DNA of 37,124 nucleotides from a virus. The notes under the pieces are model-generated. The model saw only the letters and a list, made by a program, of their open reading frames with translations. It did no database searches and was not told the DNA's origin. The DNA lies in the IMG/VR virus record IMGVR_UViG_3300023179_000273, positions 1-37,124 of that record, one strand, 5' to 3'. Positions 1-6,824 of this stretch are shown piece after piece (positions within the stretch are counted from its first letter, which is position 1; every line of letters begins with the position of its first letter). Both the position numbers and the translations under genes were made by a program.

Positions 1-57
1 GGATATAGTTTCGCTAATATAGGTTTATATTTGTTAGCAAGTAAATAGGAATTTACT

Positions 58-252
58 ATGGATGATTCATTAAAAAGACCACAACCAAAAAAAATAAAGA
101 TGCCATCCCTAGTTGACCGATCACAAGTGTATGATACACTGTCATTCGACAACGACACGGTATGTAACTCTTGTCAACAATCTAACTTAGTGACAAATGA
201 AGATAATTCAGAAAACAATTCGCAAGGCTTATCAGAATTGGAATCCTTGTAA
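58..252 (+). CDS. small hypothetical protein
   Basis: Predicted 64-residue hydrophilic protein, not recognised. The start has a modest AGGA ribosome site about 8 bases upstream (48-51). It holds one CxxC pair (VCNSCQ) near residue 38, too little to call a zinc site. Its last 56 bases overlap the next gene in another frame, so it may couple translation of the deaminase-fold gene. A frameshifted upstream part of that gene is possible but less likely, since the downstream protein is complete without it. Confidence 0.45.
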   Translation: MDDSLKRPQPKKIKMPSLVDRSQVYDTLSFDNDTVCNSCQQSNLVTNEDNSENNSQGLSELESL

Positions 253-655
253 GAGCGTTAGGTGTTATCACTATAGTGGTTGTTTTGATGGTACTAAATT
301 AATTGCATTTACTCAAAATAATCCGGTTAAAACCCATACTGGTGCTTATAGAATAGGTGAAGATTTTAATCTTCCCAAATATAAGGAGTTCCCATATTAT
401 CATAGTGAATCTCGTCTTATTTCTCAACTGCTGGATCGCTATAATACCATTGATGTTAATTGGTCAGTTGTTGTTATGCGTATTAATAGAAGAGGACTTA
501 TTTTAGGTAGTAAACCTTGTGAAAACTGTAATAAACTATTGAAAGCGGTAGGTCTTAATCATGTTTTCTATAGCACAGATAATGGCGATTTTTGTGATAG
601 TTTTGGTGATCTGGTTTTTAATGGTAACTTGACACTTCAAGAGTCCTTGGTATAA
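197..655 (+). CDS. cytidine/deoxycytidylate deaminase-fold protein
   Basis: 152 residues. It carries the two zinc-binding signatures of the cytidine deaminase superfamily: H69-S70-E71 (the HAE-type motif; E is the expected proton shuttle) and P107-C108-E-N-C111 (PCxxC). Spacing fits the family. A preceding KTH stretch resembles that of phage deaminase-like proteins. The likely reaction is hydrolytic deamination of a cytosine-type base in a free nucleotide, but the substrate cannot be read from the sequence. The start lies inside the preceding gene and its ribosome site is weak, so it may be reached by translational coupling or begin slightly later. Fold fairly sure, substrate unknown. Confidence 0.62.
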   Translation: MKIIQKTIRKAYQNWNPCKSVRCYHYSGCFDGTKLIAFTQNNPVKTHTGAYRIGEDFNLPKYKEFPYYHSESRLISQLLDRYNTIDVNWSVVVMRINRRGLILGSKPCENCNKLLKAVGLNHVFYSTDNGDFCDSFGDLVFNGNLTLQESLV

Positions 656-656
656 T
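629..656 (+). promoter_or_regulatory. sigma70-type promoter
   Basis: TTGACA (629-634) and TATAAT (651-656), both perfect consensus, 16-base spacer. Transcription would begin near 663, immediately ahead of the GGAGG (665-669) of the gene at 675, giving a leader of only about 12 bases. Confidence 0.8.
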
Positions 657-674
657 CCAAGTTTGGAGGCTATT

Positions 675-893
675 ATGAATTGTATCTATTGTAAAAATTG
701 TGTTGGTGTTGATAGGTATGAATTTCTGACTGAAACTAATCGTAAGATTATTTGTAAAGAATGTAGTGTAGAAAAAAGGGCTGTGGGCTACATGAATTTT
801 GACCATAAAACAGCACCATCTCTTGTGATGGTTCCTAGTAATGCTAAGGAAACTATTCGTATTTTAGATAGAGCCAATAGGCGAGCGAGGTAA
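675..893 (+). CDS. small zinc-ribbon protein
   Basis: 72 residues starting at the ATG at 675, 6 bases after GGAGG; an in-frame ATG at 663 sits on the predicted transcription start and is rejected. The N-terminus has a CxxCxxC cluster (CIYCKNC) and a second CxxC (CKEC) about 25 residues later, a treble-clef/zinc-ribbon arrangement. The tail is basic and arginine-rich. First gene of a transcript with its own strong promoter, so probably early. No specific function recognised; nucleic-acid or protein binding is likely. Confidence 0.7.
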   Translation: MNCIYCKNCVGVDRYEFLTETNRKIICKECSVEKRAVGYMNFDHKTAPSLVMVPSNAKETIRILDRANRRAR

Positions 894-895
894 TT

Positions 896-1093
896 ATGAA
901 GTGGATTGATCTTTTTCAGTTTCTTAATGAGCGAGCCAATGACTTTAAAAATCTTGGCAAATTTGATTGGCAAGCACAGGTAAAAGTGTACGATAATCAG
1001 TATGGTGGTATTCATGATGCTGATTTGATCGAACTATATGAAGCAGATGGCTCTAAGCAACTTTATATCGAAATAGAGGGCGAAACTAACTAA
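896..1093 (+). CDS. small acidic hypothetical protein
   Basis: 65 residues, 2 bases after the previous stop, with GAGG at 886-889 inside that gene's end. Acidic, with an alternating hydrophobic pattern near the C-terminus (LYIEIEG) that suggests a beta-strand. Not recognised. Same transcript as its neighbours. Confidence 0.6.
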   Translation: MKWIDLFQFLNERANDFKNLGKFDWQAQVKVYDNQYGGIHDADLIELYEADGSKQLYIEIEGETN

Positions 1094-1332
1094 TGGATAT
1101 AGAAATTGAAAGTTTGCTATTTAAGCAAGTAGAAAAGCCTAAAAAGCATTTGATGACTAAAATTATTAACTTGTGGGAAAATAGGTATCGAGTTAATATA
1201 TATGTAGAGATTGAAGAAGATAATTTAACTAAAAGAAAAATTCATAGTAGTTATTTTTGTTACTATACTAGTGGACATTTAAAGATTCTTGAAACGGCAT
1301 CGTCTATGCAATTCTTAAAGAACCGTGCTTGA
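1093..1332 (+). CDS. small hypothetical protein
   Basis: 79 residues; the ATG overlaps the preceding TAA (TAATG), so translation is probably coupled. Basic-acidic mixed composition with two predicted strands (YRVNIYVEIEE). No family recognised. Its last codons contain the -35 element of the next promoter, showing how tightly this region is packed. Confidence 0.55.
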   Translation: MDIEIESLLFKQVEKPKKHLMTKIINLWENRYRVNIYVEIEEDNLTKRKIHSSYFCYYTSGHLKILETASSMQFLKNRA

Positions 1333-1356
1333 CAGAGCCGATTGGTATGGTATACT
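1329..1356 (+). promoter_or_regulatory. sigma70-type promoter
   Basis: TTGACA (1329-1334), 16-base spacer, TATACT (1351-1356). Expected start near 1363, about 33 bases ahead of the gene at 1396. Confidence 0.75.
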
Positions 1357-1395
1357 TGTAGTAGTTCGATTCAACAATCAATAAGGAACCTAAAG

Positions 1396-1803
1396 ATGCC
1401 ACGCGGAAAGAAGTCTTGTCCTTCATGTTCTTTTGAAACCGGCCCAAGAGCATACTCTTGCCCTAAATGTAACCACATTTTTGTGTTTAAGCCCAAGAGC
1501 AAAGAAGCAAAAAACACTAAGGTTATTGCTAAGGTCAATTGGCGTGAACTAATCAAGGGTGACAGAATCAAGGTTGCGGGTGGCCCCTTCTTCTTGTCTA
1601 AGGGTGAATTTATTCCTATGGGTTATAGAGGTCGTTTTGTTGTTGATAGTGTTGATGAAAATGGTATTCTTGCTTGGGGTATTGACAAGCACTCTGGATT
1701 TTGTCATATTTATATGAATGGAGATATTCAGAATAAGGAAACAGGAGTATGGAAAACCAAGCATAAGTTGATGAAACTGAAGAGTAAGGAACAAACAGTA
1801 TGA
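1396..1803 (+). CDS. zinc-ribbon protein with C-terminal beta domain
   Basis: 135 residues from the ATG at 1396, preceded by AAGGAA at 1383-1388. The longer reading from 1342 would begin within the promoter and is rejected. Residues 8-24 form a two-knuckle zinc ribbon (CPSC and CPKC). A basic linker follows, then a domain of about 90 residues rich in glycine and beta-type sequence that may be an SH3- or OB-like barrel; that is a guess from composition. Own promoter. A nucleic-acid-binding role is plausible but not shown. Confidence 0.65.
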   Translation: MPRGKKSCPSCSFETGPRAYSCPKCNHIFVFKPKSKEAKNTKVIAKVNWRELIKGDRIKVAGGPFFLSKGEFIPMGYRGRFVVDSVDENGILAWGIDKHSGFCHIYMNGDIQNKETGVWKTKHKLMKLKSKEQTV

Positions 1804-2078
1804 GTTTAACTCCAGAACAAAAAAATCAAATAAATAGGCTAATAGACTATAGAGATCAAATTGTAGATTCTTTATTTCATATTGAAAGAATTCTAAAAGA
1901 GTATTTTCCAGAAGAGTTCGATGTTGCGTATCAGTATTATATTCCACAAATTACAACAGCATTGTATGAAGATAAAAAGTGGCTCAAAAGAGGGGAATAT
2001 ACTATGCAGCAGACTATAGATAGGCTCTTGGATAAGAGCCAAAATTCAGACAACAAAGGTGTATCTAAATATATCTAA
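1800..2078 (+). CDS. hypothetical helical protein
   Basis: 92 residues; the ATG overlaps the previous TGA (ATGA), indicating coupled translation. Largely helical by composition, with heptad-like spacing in residues 5-35. Not recognised. Confidence 0.55.
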   Translation: MSLTPEQKNQINRLIDYRDQIVDSLFHIERILKEYFPEEFDVAYQYYIPQITTALYEDKKWLKRGEYTMQQTIDRLLDKSQNSDNKGVSKYI

Positions 2079-2095
2079 TATTGGAGATTAAAATA

Positions 2096-2479
2096 ATGGA
2101 AGAAGAGGTTTATGCTATTGTTGATGTTGATGGCTATGTTTCTCAAATGAGAAAAGCCGCTGCTGATAGTATTTCTGAAAATGGATCATCAGATAATTTG
2201 GATGAGTATATTAGTATAAACCAAATGGTTGGTCTTGTTAAGCAAAACTGTCTAGGTTTCGACGATAAAGAAAGACCTTTGCTTAATGAAGATGCAAACA
2301 ATAATATTTTTGAACAAGCAGCAGTTTGGATTCATAATGTTGGTCTAGCAAGATTAGCCGCTCAGGATTTGGTGGAGTGTGCTTGGGATTCTAAAAATAA
2401 TGAAATGATTTTCTGGGCAAAAGAGCCAAATAACAATGACGCCAAACGAAAACCTAGAAGAAAAAATAAGAAGAATTAA
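2096..2479 (+). CDS. hypothetical protein, paralogue of the 14968-15381 product
   Basis: 127 residues from the ATG at 2096 with GGAG at 2083-2086; the upstream in-frame TTG at 2081 has no ribosome site. An acidic N-terminal part is followed by a helical C-terminal domain ending LVECAWDSKNNEMIFWAK and a lysine/arginine tail. This closing motif is matched by LLETAFDAEANDFVFWTK in the gene at 14968, and the two have similar length and layout, so they look like paralogues. The last domain (helices, then a beta-wing ending FW.K) resembles a winged-helix shape, which is inference. No enzymatic motif. Confidence 0.65.
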   Translation: MEEEVYAIVDVDGYVSQMRKAAADSISENGSSDNLDEYISINQMVGLVKQNCLGFDDKERPLLNEDANNNIFEQAAVWIHNVGLARLAAQDLVECAWDSKNNEMIFWAKEPNNNDAKRKPRRKNKKN

Positions 2480-2603
2480 AGATCGCATATCTGACTGTAG
2501 AGAGTATATTAGTTCAGATTTTTGTACTCATTGTGTAGAAATATATAAAGAAATACATTCACTAGAACAAGAATTAAAAATTTTGGAAAATGAACGTAAT
2601 TGA
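2436..2603 (+). CDS. small coiled-coil protein nested between two genes
   Basis: 55 residues, starting inside the previous gene (44-base overlap) and ending 14 bases inside the next. Strongly helical and charged, with a cysteine/histidine patch (DFCTHC) near residue 29 and a leucine heptad at the end. It fills an interval (2480-2589) that would otherwise be the only sizeable gap in this operon, and stop/start overlaps are the local style. No family recognised; the ribosome site is poor. Confidence 0.5.
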   Translation: MTPNENLEEKIRRIKDRISDCREYISSDFCTHCVEIYKEIHSLEQELKILENERN

Positions 2604-3141
2604 TAGTCTGAAAGAGTTGGCAATTCCTGAAATTGCAAATTATTGTCATAAACATAGTATTCCTGCTAGTATTGCTATGGTTAATATCAACGGAGACTTT
2701 AATCTTAGCACCATGATTCGTAATGCTAATTTTTTTGGATTCCGAAGCGTTCATTATATAGGCAAAAAGAAATGGGATAAAAGGGGTAGTGTAGGAACCC
2801 ATCATTATACTCCAGTTTATCACCATAAAGATGAAACATCTTTTATTGCACAATGTTCTGGTAGAACTATGATTGCTATTGAAAATAATATTCCAGAATA
2901 TAGCCATAAAACAACTAATCTTTTTGACTACAAATTTAATAATACTGTTGATCCAATATTTCTATTTGGAGAAGAAAATAAAGGACTATCTGATTGGATC
3001 TTGGATAAATCTGATATTATTCTTACTATTCCTAATTATGGTAGCGTTCGTTCTCTCAATGTTGGTACAACTAGTGGAATAGTTATGGCATTGTATAGGA
3101 ATTTTGTAGAATCTAGCAGGACGGTTGACAATCGCTGTTAA
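2590..3141 (+). CDS. SpoU-family (TrmH-like) RNA 2'-O-methyltransferase
   Basis: 183 residues, the length of a bare SPOUT catalytic domain. All three SpoU motifs are visible: motif 1 around N38-R44-N45 (NLSTMIRNA), motif 2 FLFGEENKGLS at 124-134, and motif 3 IPNYGSVRSLNVGTTSGI at 147-164, which forms the trefoil-knot S-adenosylmethionine site. Members methylate the 2'-OH of a tRNA or rRNA ribose; which RNA cannot be told here. Without an extra RNA-binding domain it most resembles small tRNA methylases. It lies just upstream of a tmRNA gene and in a genome with a tRNA, so a phage or host tRNA-type substrate is reasonable (inference). Confidence 0.85.
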   Translation: MNVIDSLKELAIPEIANYCHKHSIPASIAMVNINGDFNLSTMIRNANFFGFRSVHYIGKKKWDKRGSVGTHHYTPVYHHKDETSFIAQCSGRTMIAIENNIPEYSHKTTNLFDYKFNNTVDPIFLFGEENKGLSDWILDKSDIILTIPNYGSVRSLNVGTTSGIVMALYRNFVESSRTVDNRC

Positions 3142-3152
3142 AAGTGTACTAT
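3125..3152 (+). promoter_or_regulatory. promoter of the tmRNA gene
   Basis: TTGACA (3125-3130) lies in the last codons of the methylase gene; TACTAT (3147-3152) is 16 bases downstream, and an overlapping TATAAA (3150-3155) would give 19. Either puts the transcript start at or very near 3159, the mature tmRNA 5' end. Confidence 0.65.
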
Positions 3153-3158
3153 AAAATA

Positions 3159-3513
3159 GGGGGCGTAACGGTATCGATTGGATATAGAAGATTATATTAG
3201 CAAGTAGTGGTTGGTGGAAAGGCCACTATAAAAATCTACCAAATGCTTTAACTGGCACAAATCAGTTAGCACTTGCTGCCTGACAAAAAAGGGCAGTAAC
3301 AGACTGCGATTGCGAATGAGGGTAGCGATCAAAAGTCTGTTGTCAAATCCCTCTGCACTTACAATATCCAACGGGTTGTAGGTTAAGAGAAGTTGGTAAG
3401 ATTGGATTAGTCTTGTTTATTCTGTAATCCGATTTAACTCATGAATAAAATAAACTTGTAGAAGATGTAATTAGAAATATCGCAAGAAATGGGTTCGACT
3501 CCCATCGCCTCCA
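3159..3513 (+). ncRNA. ssrA: phage-encoded transfer-messenger RNA (tmRNA)
   Basis: 355 nt. The 5' GGGGGCG (3159-3165) pairs with CGCCTCC (3506-3512) as a 7-bp acceptor stem with a G-U wobble at the third pair, the G3-U70 identity element for alanyl-tRNA synthetase, followed by discriminator A (3513). The T-arm is ATGGG-TTCGACT-CCCAT (3489-3505). CCA is not encoded. A short reading frame at 3245-3283 encodes ALTGTNQLALAA then TGA. Its hydrophobic LAA-type end is the classical degradation tag read by ClpXP-type proteases. The segment after the tag contains stems such as ACAGACT/AGTCTGT expected of the pseudoknot domain. It would rescue stalled ribosomes and tag the unfinished protein. The resume codon is most likely GCT at 3245, but it is not proven. 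Confidence 0.92.
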
Positions 3514-3515
3514 AT

Positions 3516-3863
3516 ATGCCTAGAAAAATTTGCACTTACTGTGGCGAAAGAAAAAACCGAAAAAGTTTTCCTAAACACAGTATGTACAAAGATAATCTTG
3601 ATAGCAGATGCAGAAAATGTGTCAAGAAACATTCCAAGATAAGAAGCGCCCTGCATAAAATAGCACCACCAAGACCAGAAGTTTGTGAGTGTTGTAAAAA
3701 AACACCCATTAAATGGGTATTAGATCATGACCATAGCAACGATAAATTCAGAGGATGGTTGTGCAGTAGATGTAATGAGGGTCTTGGTAAGTTAGGAGAT
3801 AATTTGGAAGGTATTATCAATGCTACTAACTACTTAATAAAAGTGAGATTAAATCAAAAATAA
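3516..3863 (+). CDS. endonuclease VII-like (HNH/treble-clef) nuclease
   Basis: 115 residues from the ATG at 3516. An N-terminal CxxC...CxxC zinc knuckle (C6, C9, then CRKC) is followed by the endonuclease VII core: CECC, then LDHDH, then FRGWLCSRCNEGLGKLGDN. The DHDH histidine-metal motif and the paired CxxC zinc ligands match T4 gp49-type Holliday-junction resolvases and related free-standing phage nucleases. The start is 3 bases after the tmRNA 3' end with no ribosome site of its own, since the tmRNA T-arm occupies the leader; expression therefore depends on read-through transcripts. It may be a resolvase working with the RuvB-like motor, or a selfish homing-type nuclease; position beside the tmRNA favours the second, domain content the first. 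Confidence 0.8.
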   Translation: MPRKICTYCGERKNRKSFPKHSMYKDNLDSRCRKCVKKHSKIRSALHKIAPPRPEVCECCKKTPIKWVLDHDHSNDKFRGWLCSRCNEGLGKLGDNLEGIINATNYLIKVRLNQK

Positions 3864-4462
3864 TATTTTTCTACATCTTTTTGTGTTTTTATTCTATGTT
3901 CTTTTTTCCATAATGGCTGAATATTAGTATAGTTAAAGCATAATTTTTGTTGTTCTAAATCTGTAAGATCAAAACTACAACAAGGTTTAATATGATCTAA
4001 TTCCCATTTCCCATAATTTTTCCAAGTCATACCTTTTTTAAATTGTTTTTCGATATGAGTCTTGAACGCTTCTATATCGCATCCTAACAATTCTATTGTT
4101 GTTTTACTTTTATTTATTCCTTTGATTGCTTTTCTAACTCTAGTTCTTAAATTGGAGGCTATCTTAAATATCGGGTCGATTTTGCGTCTGTTTGCTTTAT
4201 ATTCTCTGTTTCTTTTTCGGAAATATTCAAGATTATTTTTTTTCCATTGTTTTTGGTTTTCATATTGACGTTTTTTATTTTTTAATCTCCAGGCTTGGCA
4301 TGATTGTTTATAGTTTTCTGTATTTTTATCCAGCCATTCTTTTCTATATAATTTATGACATTTCTTACACATGCCTTGCAACCCATCAGCTCTGTTTTTA
4401 GATTTATGATATAAAGAAATGTCCAGATTTTTATCACAATACCAACAATATTTTTTAGCCAT
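3854..4462 (-). CDS. HNH endonuclease, probable homing nuclease
   Basis: 202 residues; the only convincing - strand gene in the window. The ATG (complement of 4460-4462) is preceded by AAGGAA. An N-terminal zinc knuckle (CWYC...CKKC) is followed by a long lysine/arginine-rich helical region, then a C-terminal HNH domain: WELDHIKPCCSFDL, a second half FNYTNIQPLWKKEH. This form is common among free-standing phage HNH nucleases that spread as selfish genes. It converges on the endonuclease VII-like gene with a 10-base tail overlap. Orientation, lysine richness and position beside tmRNA suggest recent insertion. Confidence 0.85.
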   Translation of the reverse strand: MAKKYCWYCDKNLDISLYHKSKNRADGLQGMCKKCHKLYRKEWLDKNTENYKQSCQAWRLKNKKRQYENQKQWKKNNLEYFRKRNREYKANRRKIDPIFKIASNLRTRVRKAIKGINKSKTTIELLGCDIEAFKTHIEKQFKKGMTWKNYGKWELDHIKPCCSFDLTDLEQQKLCFNYTNIQPLWKKEHRIKTQKDVEKYYF

Positions 4463-4534
4463 ATCAATTCCTTATAAAAAAGATGTCATATATGTGTAAT
4501 ACACCAAACTATCCTCTTTCAAGGTCAAATCACT

Positions 4535-4747
4535 ATGAATAAAATAAAGCAGCATCTAGAAGAAAACAATATGACATATCTACAACATTTATATTTCGCT
4601 TTGTTTTATGGTACGATATGTTTAGTCGCTGGGTTCTGTTTAATAGTTCATGCTATTTTTCCTTGTTGGTTTCAAACCGCAGGTAGCGATTTGGTGAGCC
4701 TCTTAGCAAACATATTCAAGAAACGATCACGAATTGACGATACTTGA
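4535..4747 (+). CDS. small single-pass membrane protein
   Basis: 70 residues. The N-terminal HLEENNMTYLQHLYFAL leads into one long hydrophobic segment (about residues 18-45) containing LIVHAIFPCWF, then a short basic tail. The MTYLQH...HAIFPxxF pattern resembles a small bacterial/phage membrane family that I recall as DUF6356; that naming is from memory. AAGG lies 10-13 bases upstream of the start. It would sit in the inner membrane; function unknown. Confidence 0.6.
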   Translation: MNKIKQHLEENNMTYLQHLYFALFYGTICLVAGFCLIVHAIFPCWFQTAGSDLVSLLANIFKKRSRIDDT

Positions 4748-4772
4748 CAAAGGGCATAGCATATGCTATACT
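4744..4772 (+). promoter_or_regulatory. sigma70-type promoter of the ligase unit
   Basis: TTGACA (4744-4749), 17-base spacer, TATACT (4767-4772). The expected start near 4779 yields a transcript beginning close to ACACAGGAG, the same initial sequence seen at 6808 and, as TCACAGGA, at 10824. Confidence 0.8.
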
Positions 4773-4798
4773 AGCGAGACACACAGGAGAAATTTGGA

Positions 4799-6115
4799 AT
4801 GACCCACGATTTTAATTATGTTTGGGGAATGGTGCGTGATCTTAGGGCTACTAGCAGCACTATTGATAAGCAAGGAATTATTCTGGATTATTGTGGACAC
4901 AACAGTGCCGCAGCATCCTTCGCTAAGAAAATTCTACTTTATACCTATCACCCACTGTGGCAATACAATGTAACCAGCGATAATCTGAAAAAGAAGAACT
5001 CGCTGAGAGGTAAAAGTTATAAGAATTTCTTTGATCTTCTTGATGCTCTAAAGAGTCGTAAGATTACTGGTCACGATGCTATCGGAGCAGTTCATACTTT
5101 TATTGATAGTCAGTCAAATAAGGATAATATTGAAGAACTTATTTATTGTATTATTGATAAGGACTTGAAAACCCGTGCTGGCGATAAGATTATCAATAAG
5201 GCTATTCCTGACCATATTCCAGAGTTTAGTGTTGCTTTAGCAGATAAATACGAACCCAAACTTGTAGATTGGAAGGATGGTTGGTATGTTTCCCGAAAGA
5301 TTGATGGTGCTAGATGTATTGGTATTGTTGATAGTAATGGTGATACTACCTTCTACTCCCGCACGGGAAAGGAATTTGATACTCTTGCTGTCGTTAGGGG
5401 CGGTATTAAGGCTCTTAACATTGCTAATGTAGTATTTGATGGTGAACTTTGTCTTGTTGATGATGAAGGTAATGAGGATTTTCAGGGAGTTATGAAACAA
5501 CTGAAGAAGAAGGATCATACTATCCCTAATCCATCATATAAAATTTTTGATATGATTTCTCACGATGAGTTTTATAGTAAAAAGGGTGCGACTAATAAGC
5601 CTTATTCTATTCGTTATAGTAACCTACGAGAAGTAATGAAAGAGAACTCATGCACTTGCCTAAGTGTGTTGGGTCAAGAACTCATTAAAGATGATGACCA
5701 TTTTGCCGAATGGACTGGTCGAGCCAACGAATATAGTTGGGAAGGTTTGATGCTTAGAGCAAATGAGCCCTATAAGGGTAAAAGAAGTAAAGACCTTCTT
5801 AAATATAAGAGCTTTTTTGACGATGAATATGAAGTAGTAGATATAGAAATGGGACCATTTAGATACGTAAAGAATAGTGCAGAACATGAGGAAACTATGC
5901 TTAGTTGTGTAACTATCAAGCATAAGAATCATGATGTTAGAGTTGGTAGTGGATTTAGTATTGAACAACGTCAAGACTTTTATAAAAATCCTAAAAAAAT
6001 TCTTGGTAAAACAATAACTGTCCAATATTTTAGCGAAAGCGAGAATCAGGACGGTGGTATTAGTTTGCGTTTTCCTACATTTAAATATTTGCATGGAAAT
6101 AGTAGAGATACATAA
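4799..6115 (+). CDS. ATP-dependent DNA ligase
   Basis: 438 residues, similar to T4 gp30. The adenylation lysine is K167 in KIDG (motif I). FDGEL (motif III), WEGLMLR (motif IV) and LLKYKSF (motif V) follow in order, then a C-terminal OB-fold region ending in VQYFSESENQDGGISLRFP. About 150 N-terminal residues form the helical DNA-binding domain typical of T4-type ligases. It seals nicks in phage DNA during replication, recombination and repair, using ATP to form ligase-AMP then DNA-AMP. It is headed by its own strong promoter with a short leader containing CAGGAG, so it is probably an early or middle gene made with host polymerase. Confidence 0.93.
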   Translation: MTHDFNYVWGMVRDLRATSSTIDKQGIILDYCGHNSAAASFAKKILLYTYHPLWQYNVTSDNLKKKNSLRGKSYKNFFDLLDALKSRKITGHDAIGAVHTFIDSQSNKDNIEELIYCIIDKDLKTRAGDKIINKAIPDHIPEFSVALADKYEPKLVDWKDGWYVSRKIDGARCIGIVDSNGDTTFYSRTGKEFDTLAVVRGGIKALNIANVVFDGELCLVDDEGNEDFQGVMKQLKKKDHTIPNPSYKIFDMISHDEFYSKKGATNKPYSIRYSNLREVMKENSCTCLSVLGQELIKDDDHFAEWTGRANEYSWEGLMLRANEPYKGKRSKDLLKYKSFFDDEYEVVDIEMGPFRYVKNSAEHEETMLSCVTIKHKNHDVRVGSGFSIEQRQDFYKNPKKILGKTITVQYFSESENQDGGISLRFPTFKYLHGNSRDT

Positions 6116-6117
6116 AA

Positions 6118-6768
6118 ATGCTACAATTGTGTAGACAGTATCAAATTATAGAAAAATTTACTATCTATGGAGAAAGACATTCTGGAACAAAATTTCTAGA
6201 GCAGTGCATTACCCAGCAGTTTGGATTACCAGTAACATATTTTTTTGGATTTAAACACTGGTTCGGATTTACAAAACCGGAGGTAATTTCGTACCATCGT
6301 AATGTATTATTTATAGGCATAGTACGCAATCCTTATGATTGGCTGTGTTCTATGTATCTAGCACCACATCATGTTCCACTACATACTAGACATAATTTTT
6401 ATAAACTATTAACTAATGAATGGTATTCTGAGGATGACAACAAAAGAGAAATACTTCATGATAGAAATTATAAGACTAAACAAAGATATAAAAATATTTT
6501 TGAATTAAGAAAAGAGAAGTGCTACTACCTTTCTCAAATTATGCCTGTTATAGCAAATAACTATGTGCTAATATCTTATGACTCTTTTTTAAAGAATCAT
6601 TTTAATTATCTCAATATTATTGGACGTAGATTTAATCTTAAAAATATTGGAGAACCTCCATCAGTAATTCCAAAAACATCTGCCGAGTTTGATCATGAGC
6701 AAAAAACGCTTATTGATTCTAATTTAGACTGGACTATCGAAGAAAGTTTGGGCTACTTTCAAAGATAA
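6118..6768 (+). CDS. sulfotransferase-like P-loop protein
   Basis: 216 residues, 2 bases after the ligase stop. The N-terminal YGERHSGTKFL (17-27) matches the 5'-phosphosulfate-binding loop of PAPS-dependent sulfotransferases. VRNPYDWLCSMY has the R-x7-S spacing of the 3'-phosphate-binding motif. The expected reaction is transfer of sulfate from PAPS to a hydroxyl or amine, often on a carbohydrate; the acceptor is unknown. Such proteins recur in phages with glycosyltransferases, and this window holds a coupled set at 22-24 kb, so decoration of a surface or virion glycan is possible (inference). A kinase-like P-loop function cannot be excluded. Confidence 0.65.
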   Translation: MLQLCRQYQIIEKFTIYGERHSGTKFLEQCITQQFGLPVTYFFGFKHWFGFTKPEVISYHRNVLFIGIVRNPYDWLCSMYLAPHHVPLHTRHNFYKLLTNEWYSEDDNKREILHDRNYKTKQRYKNIFELRKEKCYYLSQIMPVIANNYVLISYDSFLKNHFNYLNIIGRRFNLKNIGEPPSVIPKTSAEFDHEQKTLIDSNLDWTIEESLGYFQR

Positions 6769-6771
6769 GTG

Positions 6772-6800
6772 TTGACAGCAGAGCGGATTGCCGATATAAT
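6772..6800 (+). promoter_or_regulatory. sigma70-type promoter
   Basis: TTGACA (6772-6777), 17-base spacer, TATAAT (6795-6800): a full consensus promoter. The start near 6807 gives a leader opening ACACAGGAG, 18 bases ahead of the ATG at 6825. Confidence 0.88.
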
Positions 6801-6824
6801 GTAAGGAACACAGGAGACATTGGA

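Noticed and set aside
1342-1395. Longer start for the zinc-ribbon gene at 1396
   Set aside because: It would begin within the promoter's spacer, before the -10 box, so it could not be on that transcript.
3489-3515. Start codon inside the tmRNA T-arm for the endonuclease VII-like gene
   Set aside because: These bases form the T-stem and acceptor stem of the tmRNA; the family's protein begins at 3516.
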